This document shows positions 41,823 through 50,444 of a stretch of 64,000 nt of DNA, in pieces. Source of the stretch: Microbacterium enclense (GTDB lineage Bacteria; Actinomycetota; Actinomycetes; Actinomycetales; Microbacteriaceae); NCBI GenBank assembly GCA_038182865.1, contig CP116226.1, positions 1,488,001 through 1,552,000 on the forward strand, given 5' to 3'. The position numbers and the translations under genes are program-made. A model generated the notes under the pieces. The model worked only from the letters and a program-made list of their open reading frames with translations, was not told where the DNA came from and made no database searches. The stretch's first letter is position 1; each line of letters begins with the position of its first letter.

Positions 41823-41853
41823 CCCCGGATACCGGGGCGGAAGAGGTCCAGTC

Positions 41854-43014
41854 ATGAAGATCACGGGATACCGCCTGATCAACACCACCCTCGACTGGGG
41901 TCGCCCGGTCGGCGACGTCAACGGCTTCATCGCGTCGGGCGTCACCGCCCTGCCGCTGGTCATCGTCGAGACCGACGAGGGCATCGAAGGTGTCGGCATG
42001 GGGATGCACGACGGCATCCCTCAGCTCTTCGAAGCGGTCGAGGGAGAGGACCCGCGCGCGACGTCATGGCTGTACGACCGCATGATCTCGCGCATGTTCA
42101 AGAACGGGCACGGAGGCGCGGTGTTCGGTGGCATCGGTGCGCTCGACAGCGCGTTCTGGGACATCAAGGCGAAGGCGCTGGGCGAACCGCTGTGGCGATT
42201 GCTCGGCGGGCGGGACCGGTTCATCCCGGGGTATGCCTCGGGTCTCGACATCGCTCTGGATGCCGACGGCCTCAGCTCCTTCTACGCGTCCATGCGTGAC
42301 CGCGGGTTCACCGCGGCCAAGCTCAAAGGCGGGCGCAACTACCGTCACGACGCCGAGCGCTTGGCGCTCGTGCGCGACGTGCTGGGCGATGCGACGGATG
42401 AACCGCTCGTCATGCTGGACGCGAACGAGTCGTGGAACCTCCCCCAGGCGATCCGCTACATCGAGCACCTCGAGCGGAGCGTGGAGATCGCGTGGGTCGA
42501 GGAGCCGCTCCGCCGCTGGGACGCTACCGGCATGCGACGGCTTCGGGATGCCATCTCCCCGGCCATCGCGACCGGCGAGAACCTCACCGGTCTCGAGCAG
42601 TACCGGCAGCTCTTCGACGCGGAGGCGGTCGACATCGTCCAGGCCGCGGCGGTGTGGGGCGTCACGCACTCGCTCCGCGTGGCCGTCGCCGCTCACGCGC
42701 GCGATCTGCCGGTGAGTCCGATCGGGATGACGTCGAACCCGTCGACGATGGCGGTCGCCACCGCGATCCCCAACCACCTGCTGACCGAGGTCACCACCGC
42801 GCAGATGCCGCTCGGGGTGACGGTGGACTACGAGGTGGCCGACGGCGGGCTCGTGCTGGGCGACCTTCCCGGTGGCGGGATCTCGATCGACGAGTCGGTG
42901 CACCACGGGACGGCGGACTTCGTCTGGGGTGGCGAGGGAGGCCCCCACGTGCGCGACAGCCGCACCGGTCTCGAACTCGGGGTGCGCCGGAGCGTGGGGC
43001 GACGGGCGGAGTAG
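41854..43014 (+). CDS. Enolase-superfamily enzyme (mandelate racemase/sugar-acid dehydratase type)
   Basis: A 386-residue enzyme of the mandelate-racemase/muconate-lactonising group. N-terminal capping domain (about 1-125) with 'SGVTALPLVIVETDEGIEGV', then the barrel: KLK motif at residues 156-158, metal ligands Asp189 ('MLDANESW'), Glu216 ('WVEEPL') and the third Glu in 'ATGENLTG', and 'SPIGMTSNPSTM' at the position where the MR-type catalytic His-Asp lies. Such enzymes dehydrate aldonic or aldaric acids. The transporter and regulator genes around it indicate it acts on the imported compound. Substrate unknown. Confidence 0.87.
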   Translation: MKITGYRLINTTLDWGRPVGDVNGFIASGVTALPLVIVETDEGIEGVGMGMHDGIPQLFEAVEGEDPRATSWLYDRMISRMFKNGHGGAVFGGIGALDSAFWDIKAKALGEPLWRLLGGRDRFIPGYASGLDIALDADGLSSFYASMRDRGFTAAKLKGGRNYRHDAERLALVRDVLGDATDEPLVMLDANESWNLPQAIRYIEHLERSVEIAWVEEPLRRWDATGMRRLRDAISPAIATGENLTGLEQYRQLFDAEAVDIVQAAAVWGVTHSLRVAVAAHARDLPVSPIGMTSNPSTMAVATAIPNHLLTEVTTAQMPLGVTVDYEVADGGLVLGDLPGGGISIDESVHHGTADFVWGGEGGPHVRDSRTGLELGVRRSVGRRAE

Positions 43015-43024
43015 AGTGCTCTCC

Positions 43025-43780
43025 ATGCTTCCCGCCGCCGAGCCCCGCGCCGGGGTGCCGAAGCGTGGGCAGATCGACCGCATCGGCGCACGGGTCCTGG
43101 AGGATCTCGTCGAGCTCATCGTGACCGGCGGGATCGCGATCGGGGAGTATCTCCCACCGGAGCAGGCCCTGTGCGACGAGTTCGGGGTGAGCCGCACCGT
43201 CATCCGTGAATGCGTCAAGCGGATCCAGGAGAAGGGGCTCGTCGAGGTCGCCCAGGGCCGCGGCACGCGGGTGCGTCCCTTCAACGACTGGAACGTGCTC
43301 GACCCGCTGGTCTTCGACTCACTCGTGCGTCACGACGAGTCGCTCGGCGTGCTCGACGAGGTCAGTGTCGTGCGCGCCGCGCTCGAGGGCGTGATGGCCG
43401 GAGAGGTCGCGGCGACGGGCAGCGCCGAGTCGCGGCTGCAGATCGAGGGGCACCTGCACGACATGCGGCGGCGGCAACACGACAACCCCGCCTTCCTCGA
43501 GGCCGACATGCAGTTCCACCTGTCGGTGATGGCCGCATCGAAGAACCAGATCGCCGCGACGATCGCCCGGTCGTTCTTCGTGCGTCCGCGCCAGAGCGCC
43601 CGCTGGGACGGCAACAACCCCGTCGACGCGGTCCCTCGCACCCTCGCCGAGCACGAGCGCGTGTTCGAGGCGATCGAAGCGGGCAACGCGGTGGCGGCCC
43701 GCGTGGCGATGGAGGAGCACATCCTCGGGTCGTGGCGCCGCCGGCGCCTCCCCGACGGCGTGCACCACCTCAGTCCCTGA
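43025..43780 (+). CDS. FadR-subfamily GntR regulator
   Basis: A 251-residue regulator with an N-terminal winged helix ('LVELIVTGGIAIGEYLPPEQ', 'LCDEFGVSRTVIRECVKRIQ', residues about 20-85) and a C-terminal FCD helical effector domain with the metal-binding pattern around 'DMQFHLSVMAAS' and 'EHERVFEAIEAGNAVAARVA'. FCD regulators bind sugar acids or other organic acids. ATG 43025 follows the dehydratase stop by 10 bp, so it is in the same operon and probably controls it. Confidence 0.9.
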   Translation: MLPAAEPRAGVPKRGQIDRIGARVLEDLVELIVTGGIAIGEYLPPEQALCDEFGVSRTVIRECVKRIQEKGLVEVAQGRGTRVRPFNDWNVLDPLVFDSLVRHDESLGVLDEVSVVRAALEGVMAGEVAATGSAESRLQIEGHLHDMRRRQHDNPAFLEADMQFHLSVMAASKNQIAATIARSFFVRPRQSARWDGNNPVDAVPRTLAEHERVFEAIEAGNAVAARVAMEEHILGSWRRRRLPDGVHHLSP

Positions 43781-43871
43781 CCGGCTGCCCCATCACCCCC
43801 CCCGCGCGGTGGCGCGTGCCCGCTCAGCCCGCGCGACCGATCCCGGTTGACGCGGGGCCGGCGGCATCCGT

Positions 43872-43957
43872 TCGCCGAGGTCGTACTCGTTCGTCGAAAA
43901 CGCACGTGATTGCGCACGATCGGGTGCGGCCTCGCGAATCGGGTACGGTCTCGGCGA
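43872..43957. repeat. 86-bp imperfect nested palindrome
   Basis: Outer arms TCGCCGAGGTCGTACTCG (43872-43889) and CGGGTACGGTCTCGGCGA (43940-43957) pair with a few mismatches; inner GCAC and GTGC arms (ACGCAC at 43900, GGGTGCGG at 43922). The remainder of the 203-bp gap between the FadR gene and purU (convergent) holds nothing else I recognise. Confidence 0.55.
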
Positions 43958-43983
43958 GGTAGGCGTCGCCGAGGCGCCGCGCG

Positions 43984-44865
<882 letters not shown>

Positions 44866-44927
44866 CGGACCATTCTGCCGTGCCGCGGTGGCGTCGCCGA
44901 CCACGGCCCGCGCTCGGTGGGCGGCGG

Positions 44928-46046
44928 TCAGAGTCGGACCACGACCTTCTGCGCCGACACCCCGGCGCGCTGTCGATCGAGAGCCGTCTGGATCGTGGCC
45001 AGACCGGTGCCGACGACGAGCGGCGGTGGGACGGCGCGCAGGCCTCCGTCGGCGAGGAGACGGGGAACGATGTCGCCCCACAGGCGAGGCCCGAGGTCGT
45101 CGTCACGCAGGCTGCTTCCCCACACGAAGCCGGCACGGATGCCGCGGCGTCGGGCGCGGAGCATCGATCGGACGGTGGAGAGGCCGATCCTCGAGAAGAC
45201 GGGGAGCATCGCGGGGAAGAGCTGACGCCGACCCGCGAGTGCGGCGAGCGAGTAGGGGGTGCTGGCGAGGGCGAGGCGCGTGCCACCGGTGCGCGCGAGG
45301 ATGTCGATGCACGCGTCGGCCGACCCCGCGCCGAGAGCGACGGCGCCGATGACCGCGCGCGAGCCGATGGCGGCGACGAGGTCGTCGACCGCGGTGGGGG
45401 ACCGGTGGTCGACGACGGTGTCCGCCCCCAGCGATCGGACGAGATCGGCATTGCGCGCGGAGGCGGTGCTCACCACGTCGTACCCGGCGGCGCGCGCGAG
45501 CTGGATAGCGTTCATGCCGACGCTGGTCGATCCGCCCCAGACGACGACCACGCCGGCCGCTGCGGCCGGGTGACTGGCCGACGGGAGGGGAAGTCCCAGG
45601 TGGGCGGGCTGGAAGAGCGCGCAGGCGGCGGTGGAGAGGCCGAGCGGGAACACCGCGGCCTCCTCGTCGGACAGGTGGGCAGGCGTCGCGGCGGTGAGTC
45701 GCTCGCTCAGCACGGTGGCTCCCTGGAAAGCCCCCTCGCGGAGAGGATCGCGCCCGCGGTCGGTTCCTGTCGCGAGACCGAAAACCCGCTCTCCGACGCG
45801 GAAACGCGTCACCGACGAGCCGAGCGCGATGACCTCTCCCGCGACGTCGGAGCCGAGTACCGCGGGCGTGCGGAGCCATCGGTAGGTGATGCGGCTCGTG
45901 CCCTGAATGACCCAGTCGACCGGGTTGACCGCGACCGCCCCCACGCGAACGAGCACTTCGTCGGCCGCCGGCTCGGGGGTCGGCACGGTGCTCACGGTCA
46001 GGCGGGCACGGGGCGCGGGCATGGTCGCCGCAGAGTGAGTGGACAT
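44928..46046 (-). CDS. Zinc-free medium-chain dehydrogenase (quinone oxidoreductase/enoyl-reductase type)
   Basis: A 372-residue MDR-superfamily protein. The N-terminal GroES-like domain includes 'VLGSDVAGEVIALGSSVTRF' and the Rossmann domain 'VVVWGGSTSVGMNAIQLARA' (AxxGxxG-like loop) near residues 165-185. The catalytic zinc ligands of alcohol dehydrogenases are not present, so quinone or enone reduction is expected, using NADPH. GAAAGG precedes ATG 46044-46046. Divergent from a TetR gene with two symmetric operators between, so it is probably repressed by that regulator and induced by electrophiles or quinones. Confidence 0.86.
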   Translation of the reverse strand: MSTHSAATMPAPRARLTVSTVPTPEPAADEVLVRVGAVAVNPVDWVIQGTSRITYRWLRTPAVLGSDVAGEVIALGSSVTRFRVGERVFGLATGTDRGRDPLREGAFQGATVLSERLTAATPAHLSDEEAAVFPLGLSTAACALFQPAHLGLPLPSASHPAAAAGVVVVWGGSTSVGMNAIQLARAAGYDVVSTASARNADLVRSLGADTVVDHRSPTAVDDLVAAIGSRAVIGAVALGAGSADACIDILARTGGTRLALASTPYSLAALAGRRQLFPAMLPVFSRIGLSTVRSMLRARRRGIRAGFVWGSSLRDDDLGPRLWGDIVPRLLADGGLRAVPPPLVVGTGLATIQTALDRQRAGVSAQKVVVRL

Positions 46047-46060
46047 CGGAGCCTTTCCGC

Positions 46061-46114
46061 AGTGATGACACGCAGTGTCTTCACTATAGACGATGATGAC
46101 ACTCCGTGGCATCA
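46061..46114. promoter_or_regulatory. Two related inverted repeats, predicted TetR operators
   Basis: Site 1 (46061-46085): AGTGA-T-GACAC, GCA centre, then GTGTC-T-TCACT, symmetric except for the T/T positions. Site 2 (46094-46114): TGATGACAC, TCC centre, GTGGCATCA, one mismatch. Both share TGATGACAC-N3-GTG. TATAGA (46085-46090) lies between them and could be a -10 for the TetR gene. Binding would control both divergent genes. Confidence 0.75.
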
Positions 46115-46129
46115 CGTAGGCTCACACCC

Positions 46130-46705
46130 ATGGGAAGGTGGGCTCCGGACACGAAAGAACGCCTTCGCACCGCCGCGCTGGAGCTCTTCGAGGAGCGGGG
46201 GTTCGGCGCCACGACAGTCCCCGACATCGTCGAGCGCGCCGGCGTGACCCGGCGGACGTTCTTCCGTCACTTCAGCGACAAGCGCGAGGTCTTCTTCGGC
46301 GACGATGAGATCCCCGCCCTCGCGACGGCCATGCTCGAGGCCGCCCCGCCCGGTGCGCCGCCGTTCTCGATCGCCTGGGCGGGGCTGCGCGTGCTCGCCG
46401 CGGAGAGATTCGAGCCGCGCCGCGATCAGATGCGTGCCTCGCGCCGCATCATCGAGACCGAACCCGCCCTGCGCGAACGCGACCTGCAGAAACAGGCCGA
46501 CCTGCGCGACGCCATCCGCGCGGGATGCGCGGCGCGCGGGAGTGACCCGCTCACCTCGCGGGTGGTGGCGGGCCTCACCGTCGAACTGCTGCAGACCGCT
46601 CTCGAGCGGTGGTTGGCGGACGACGACAGGATGCCGCTGACGCAGTACTTCGACGAGGTCCGCGATCGCATGTCCGACGTGCTCGGCGAGATCGTCTCGT
46701 CCTGA
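46130..46705 (+). CDS. TetR-family transcriptional regulator
   Basis: A 191-residue repressor with an N-terminal helix-turn-helix ('ALELFEERGFGATTVPDIVE', 'RAGVTRRTFFRHFSDKREVF', residues 12-55) and a helical ligand-binding domain with no recognised effector motif. ATG at 46130; a few codons of longer frame upstream are inside the operator and were discarded. Its divergent neighbour is the quinone-oxidoreductase-like gene. The stop lies 7 bp from the convergent MetE-like gene. Confidence 0.92.
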   Translation: MGRWAPDTKERLRTAALELFEERGFGATTVPDIVERAGVTRRTFFRHFSDKREVFFGDDEIPALATAMLEAAPPGAPPFSIAWAGLRVLAAERFEPRRDQMRASRRIIETEPALRERDLQKQADLRDAIRAGCAARGSDPLTSRVVAGLTVELLQTALERWLADDDRMPLTQYFDEVRDRMSDVLGEIVSS

Positions 46706-46712
46706 TCGCCGG

Positions 46713-47918
46713 TCAGGTGCGCGCCGCGGCGCGCCGCGCACCCTCGCCGAGGGCTTCGAGCTTCGCCCACGCGATCTGCGGGTGCACGCGTCCCCCGAGC
46801 CCGCAGTCCGTCGAGGCGATCACGCGGTCCGGTCCCACGATGCGGGTGAAGCGCTCGATGCGCTGAGCGACGAGATCGGGGTGCTCGACGACGTTGGTGG
46901 CGTGACTCACCACGCCCGGGACGAGCACGAGATCGTCGGGGAGATCGGCATCCGCCCACACGCCCCACTCGTGTTCGTGACGGACGTTCGCCGCCTCGAA
47001 GGAGATCTGCCCGACGTTCGCCTCGAGCACGACGGGAAGGATGTCGCGCAGCTCGATGTCGGTGACGTGCGGGCCATGCCAGGAGCCCCAGCACAGGTGC
47101 AAGCGCACGCGGTCGCGGGGGAGGCCTTCGAGCGCGTGGTTGAGGGCCTCGACCCGGATGCGCGTGAAAGCGACGTAGTCGTCGACCGAGGGGGCGGGGT
47201 TGATCTGGTCCCAGCTCTCGGCGAGCGAGGGATCGTCGAGTTGGAGCAGCAGGCCCGCGTCGACGATGGCGCGGTACTCCTCGCGCAGGGCCTCCGCCCA
47301 CGCCCAGACGTGCTCCTCGTCGGTGGCGTAGTACTCGTTGCGCACGCGCGCCGCGCTCCCGGGGGCGATCGAGGTGAGGAAGCCCGTCTCTCCGTCGCCG
47401 AGCGCCGAGCGCAGGTGCCCGATGTCGGCGGCGACCGCATCGGCCCCGCGGTAGGAGATCGCGCCCGTCGTGGTGGGGAAGGCCGTGGCCACCCGCCCGG
47501 TGGCGATGCCGCTGTCGGGACTCGCGTAGGCCTCGGCGAACAACTGGCGGTCGCGGCGATCGAGGAACGACGTCAGGCGCACGTGACCGGGCTCGGAGCG
47601 CACAGGCGGCTCCGTGAAGGCGTTGACCTCGGTGAGCGAGAGTCCGCTGACGCGCTGGAAGGAGTACGACCACCAGGCACCGTAGTCGACGGCGTTCGAC
47701 ATCGCCTTGCCGAACTCGCCATCGCCGGGCTGGGTGACGCCCGCCTCGCGCTGGCGGCGCACGACGTCGGCGACGGCGTCATCGACGAGGGCGTCGAAAG
47801 TGGCGTCACCCGCAACGAAGGTGAAGCCGTCATCGGCGAACGGACGAGCGGCGTTCGCGGCGATCAGGGCGTCGGTGCGCGGGAGGCTGCCGGCGGTGGT
47901 GGTCTGGATCTGGGTCAT
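46713..47918 (-). CDS. MetE C-terminal-domain-like methyltransferase
   Basis: A 401-residue cobalamin-independent methionine-synthase-like TIM-barrel protein: 'TTTAGSLPRTDALIAANAAR' at the N-terminus, 'LHLCWGSWHGPHVTDIELRD' with the zinc-ligand His-x-Cys arrangement altered (LCWGSWH), and 'VIASTDCGLGGRVHPQIAWA' with the conserved Cys near residue 370. It lacks the N-terminal domain of full-length MetE (about 750 residues), as do epoxide-CoM-transferase-like or core-MetE enzymes. The true methyl donor and acceptor are unknown. Divergent from an MFS gene with 111 bp between; no riboswitch-like structure is seen there. Confidence 0.85.
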   Translation of the reverse strand: MTQIQTTTAGSLPRTDALIAANAARPFADDGFTFVAGDATFDALVDDAVADVVRRQREAGVTQPGDGEFGKAMSNAVDYGAWWSYSFQRVSGLSLTEVNAFTEPPVRSEPGHVRLTSFLDRRDRQLFAEAYASPDSGIATGRVATAFPTTTGAISYRGADAVAADIGHLRSALGDGETGFLTSIAPGSAARVRNEYYATDEEHVWAWAEALREEYRAIVDAGLLLQLDDPSLAESWDQINPAPSVDDYVAFTRIRVEALNHALEGLPRDRVRLHLCWGSWHGPHVTDIELRDILPVVLEANVGQISFEAANVRHEHEWGVWADADLPDDLVLVPGVVSHATNVVEHPDLVAQRIERFTRIVGPDRVIASTDCGLGGRVHPQIAWAKLEALGEGARRAAART

Positions 47919-48029
47919 GGCGTTCCTCCGGGGGTCGGTGCGAACCTACTCGCGGTCTTCCCGACCGGCCAGTCGTGTTGCGTTCCGTGGCGCCGCCCTC
48001 CGCGGCCCGGCGCGGATAGCCTGGAAGGC

Positions 48030-49358
48030 GTGACCGACACCCTGCGCTTCGACCGCCCGGGGTGGCGCACGTGGACGCTGTGGGGCATCGGCCTGCTCGC
48101 GTACGTCGTCTCGATCGTCAACCGCACCTCGCTGTCGGCCGTGGGCGTCGACGCGGCCACACGGTTCCACGCCGATGCCTCCGCGCTGTCGATGTTCGCG
48201 GTGATCCAGCTCTTCGTCTACGGGGCGATGCAGATCCCGGTGGGCCTCCTCCTCGACCGGTTCGGCGCGCGCCCGATGATCGCGATCGGCATGGTCCTGA
48301 TGGCGGCGGGTCAACTCGTCATGGCCTTCGCCGACGCGGTGGGGATCGGCATCCTGGCGCGCGTCCTCATCGGCGCGGGCGACGCCGCGATCTTTCCGAG
48401 CGTGCTGCGCGTGATCGCCACGTGGTTCCCGGCGCAGCGCGCGCCCCTTCTCGTGCAGCTCACCGGCATCATCGGCCAGTTCGGTCAGATCATCGCGGTG
48501 GTGCCGCTCGCGGCCCTCCTGCACGCCACGAGCTGGAGCGTCGCGTTCGGCTCCCTCGCGGGCCTCGGCGTGCTGTTCGCGGTGCTGACCTACCTCATCA
48601 TCCGCAACCGCCCGCCCGAACGCCGAGCCGACCCCGTCGACACCTCGGTCGACACGCAGACGGGTGCGATCCGGGTCGTGAAATCCTCTGCCGACCTGCG
48701 CAAGGGCTTCCGCGAGTCGTGGGCGCACCCCGGTACCCGTCTCGGCTTCTGGTCGCACTTCGCGACCCCCTTCGCGGGCACGGCGTTCATGCTCCTGTGG
48801 GGCTTCCCGTTCCTCACCGCCGGCGAGGGACTGCCCCCGGCCACCGCGTCACTGATCATGACGACGCTCGTGTTCTTCGGCATCCTGTGCGGTCCGGTCA
48901 TCGGTGCGCTGTCGAGCCGGCATCCCACCCGCCGGTCGCGCTGGCTCGTGCTCCCGGTGGTCATGTTCCAGGCGGCCGCGTGGATCGCCGTCGTCGCGTG
49001 GCCCGGGCCCGCGCCCGTATGGCTCTTGATCGTGCTGATGTTCGCTCTGTCGACCGGCGGGCCCGCGTCGATGATCGCCTTCGACCATGCCCGCACCTTC
49101 ACGCCCAGTCACCGCCTCAGCACGGCGACCGGAATCGTGAACGGCGGAGGGTTCCTCGCGGCGCTGCTCGCGATCCTCTTCATCGGTATCGCCATGGACG
49201 TCCAGGGTGCGGGGACCCCCGAGACCTATTCTCTGGATGCCTTCCGCCTGGCGTTCCTCACCCAGGTTCCGCTGTGGCTGGTCGGCGGCATCGCGATCGC
49301 CATCGAGCGCGGCCGCACGATCCGCCACGTGGGCGGGCTCGACAAGCTGCCACGCTGA
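48030..49358 (+). CDS. MFS transporter
   Basis: A 442-residue major facilitator with 12 predicted helices. The loop 2-3 motif A is 'IPVGLLLDRFGARPMIAIGM' (near residues 70-89) and helix 4 shows 'RVLIGAGDAAIFPSVLRVIA'. This pattern is typical of the nitrate/sialate/anion-cation symporter-like MFS proteins (ACS or cyanate types). The GTG 48030 follows AAGG. Divergent from the MetE-like gene, with which it may share control; substrate unknown. Confidence 0.88.
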   Translation: MTDTLRFDRPGWRTWTLWGIGLLAYVVSIVNRTSLSAVGVDAATRFHADASALSMFAVIQLFVYGAMQIPVGLLLDRFGARPMIAIGMVLMAAGQLVMAFADAVGIGILARVLIGAGDAAIFPSVLRVIATWFPAQRAPLLVQLTGIIGQFGQIIAVVPLAALLHATSWSVAFGSLAGLGVLFAVLTYLIIRNRPPERRADPVDTSVDTQTGAIRVVKSSADLRKGFRESWAHPGTRLGFWSHFATPFAGTAFMLLWGFPFLTAGEGLPPATASLIMTTLVFFGILCGPVIGALSSRHPTRRSRWLVLPVVMFQAAAWIAVVAWPGPAPVWLLIVLMFALSTGGPASMIAFDHARTFTPSHRLSTATGIVNGGGFLAALLAILFIGIAMDVQGAGTPETYSLDAFRLAFLTQVPLWLVGGIAIAIERGRTIRHVGGLDKLPR

Positions 49359-49518
49359 GCGTCTGCCCCTGACCGGTCAGCCTGCCCCACAGCTCGCCGA
49401 TGATCGGTGCGACGTCGGAGACTCGCTCCGCGGAGCCGGATGCCGACGCGATGAGCGGGAACTCTGTTGCGGGCGTCGTCACGAAGACGAGGCGACGAGC
49501 CGATCCGTCACGCGGCAC
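49258..49518 (-). pseudogene. Possible gene remnant antisense to the MFS 3' end
   Basis: On the minus strand a GTG at 49516-49518 opens a frame of 86 codons; the first half reads like a real protein ('VFVTTPATEFPLIASASGSA', then 'DVAPIIGELWGRLTGQGQTL') with GC-ending codons, but the second half is an Arg-rich shadow of the MFS gene. It may be the decayed tail of a gene lost between the MFS and GNAT genes. There is no ribosome-binding site. Weak call. Confidence 0.25.
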
Positions 49519-49539
49519 GCGGGGTGCCAGACTCGAAGC

Positions 49540-50223
49540 ATGAGCGAGATCGACATCCGTCCCCTCGACACCGTCGACGGCATCCACGAGGCGGCGCGGG
49601 TCTTCGACGAGGTCTGGCACGAGCGCGGCACGATGCCGGCGAACATCCTCCGTGCCCTCGAACACGCGGGCAACTACGTCGTGGGCCTGTTCGACGACGG
49701 GCGCATGATCGGGGCGTCGGCGGCCTTCTTCGGTCCGCCCGCGGCGCGGTCGCTGCACTCGCACATCACCGGGGTGCTGCCGGGGTATCAGGGACGCGGC
49801 TTGGGCCGTCAGCTCAAGACGCACCAGCGCGCGTGGGCGCTGGAACGGGGCATCGGCCACATCACCTGGACCTTCGATCCCCTCATCCCGCGCAACGCCC
49901 ACTTCAATCTCTCGGTCCTCGGCGCCCGTGTCACCGAGTACCTGGTCGACCAGTACGGTGCCATGGCCGACGGCGTGAATCGCGGTGACCAGTCCGACCG
50001 TCTGATGGTGACGTGGGCGCTCGCGGAGCCTCCTGCTCCGACCCCGTCGGACGACGCGATCTTCGCGATCGTCGAGGTGCCCGACGACATCGAGGGCCTT
50101 CGCCGCAGCGACCCGGCGGCCGCCGCCGCATGGCGGGAACGCCTTCGGGACCAGCTGCGAGGGCAGCTGGCATCCGGTCACCGGATCGGCGGGTTCGACC
50201 GCCGGGGCTACTTGATCGTCTGA
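49540..50223 (+). CDS. GNAT-fold acetyltransferase-like protein (COG3375 type)
   Basis: A 227-residue protein with the GNAT acetyl-CoA loop as 'ITGVLPGYQGRGLGRQLKTH' (Q/R-x-x-G-x-G/A, residues about 85-104) followed by 'ERGIGHITWTFDPLIPRNAH' and 'NLSVLGARVTEYLVDQYG', the pattern of the predicted-GNAT COG3375 family. The substrate is unknown. ATG 49540 is preceded by ACTCGAAGC with no strong SD. Function beyond acyl transfer cannot be inferred. Confidence 0.84.
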   Translation: MSEIDIRPLDTVDGIHEAARVFDEVWHERGTMPANILRALEHAGNYVVGLFDDGRMIGASAAFFGPPAARSLHSHITGVLPGYQGRGLGRQLKTHQRAWALERGIGHITWTFDPLIPRNAHFNLSVLGARVTEYLVDQYGAMADGVNRGDQSDRLMVTWALAEPPAPTPSDDAIFAIVEVPDDIEGLRRSDPAAAAAWRERLRDQLRGQLASGHRIGGFDRRGYLIV

Positions 50224-50226
50224 GGG

Positions 50227-50436
50227 TCAGGCGCCCGAGACGGGCTCGTCCTTCTCCGCCGCAGGATCGCCCTGGCCCGGACCCGGACGCACGGCCGCGT
50301 CGTCGCGCACGTCGATGCGGGTCACGCCGTCGTGCTCGGTGACGTCGAAGCGCGGGGCCGCGTCTTCTTCCGTCGCCTTGGGGGCGCTCGTCAGCTGATC
50401 GTGACGATTCTCTTCGAAGCTCTTCTCGTCGGTCAT
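50227..50436 (-). CDS. Small acidic disordered protein of unknown function
   Basis: A 69-residue hydrophilic protein starting 'MTDEKSFEENRHDQLTSAPK', with many Asp/Glu/Arg and no hydrophobic core beyond 'DGVTRIDVRDDAAV'. It probably lacks a stable fold. GAGGA is 6 bp before the ATG (50434-50436). It starts 8 bp after the stop of the upstream SDR gene and is likely its operon partner. Function unknown. Confidence 0.6.
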   Translation of the reverse strand: MTDEKSFEENRHDQLTSAPKATEEDAAPRFDVTEHDGVTRIDVRDDAAVRPGPGQGDPAAEKDEPVSGA

Positions 50437-50444
50437 GTCCGTCC

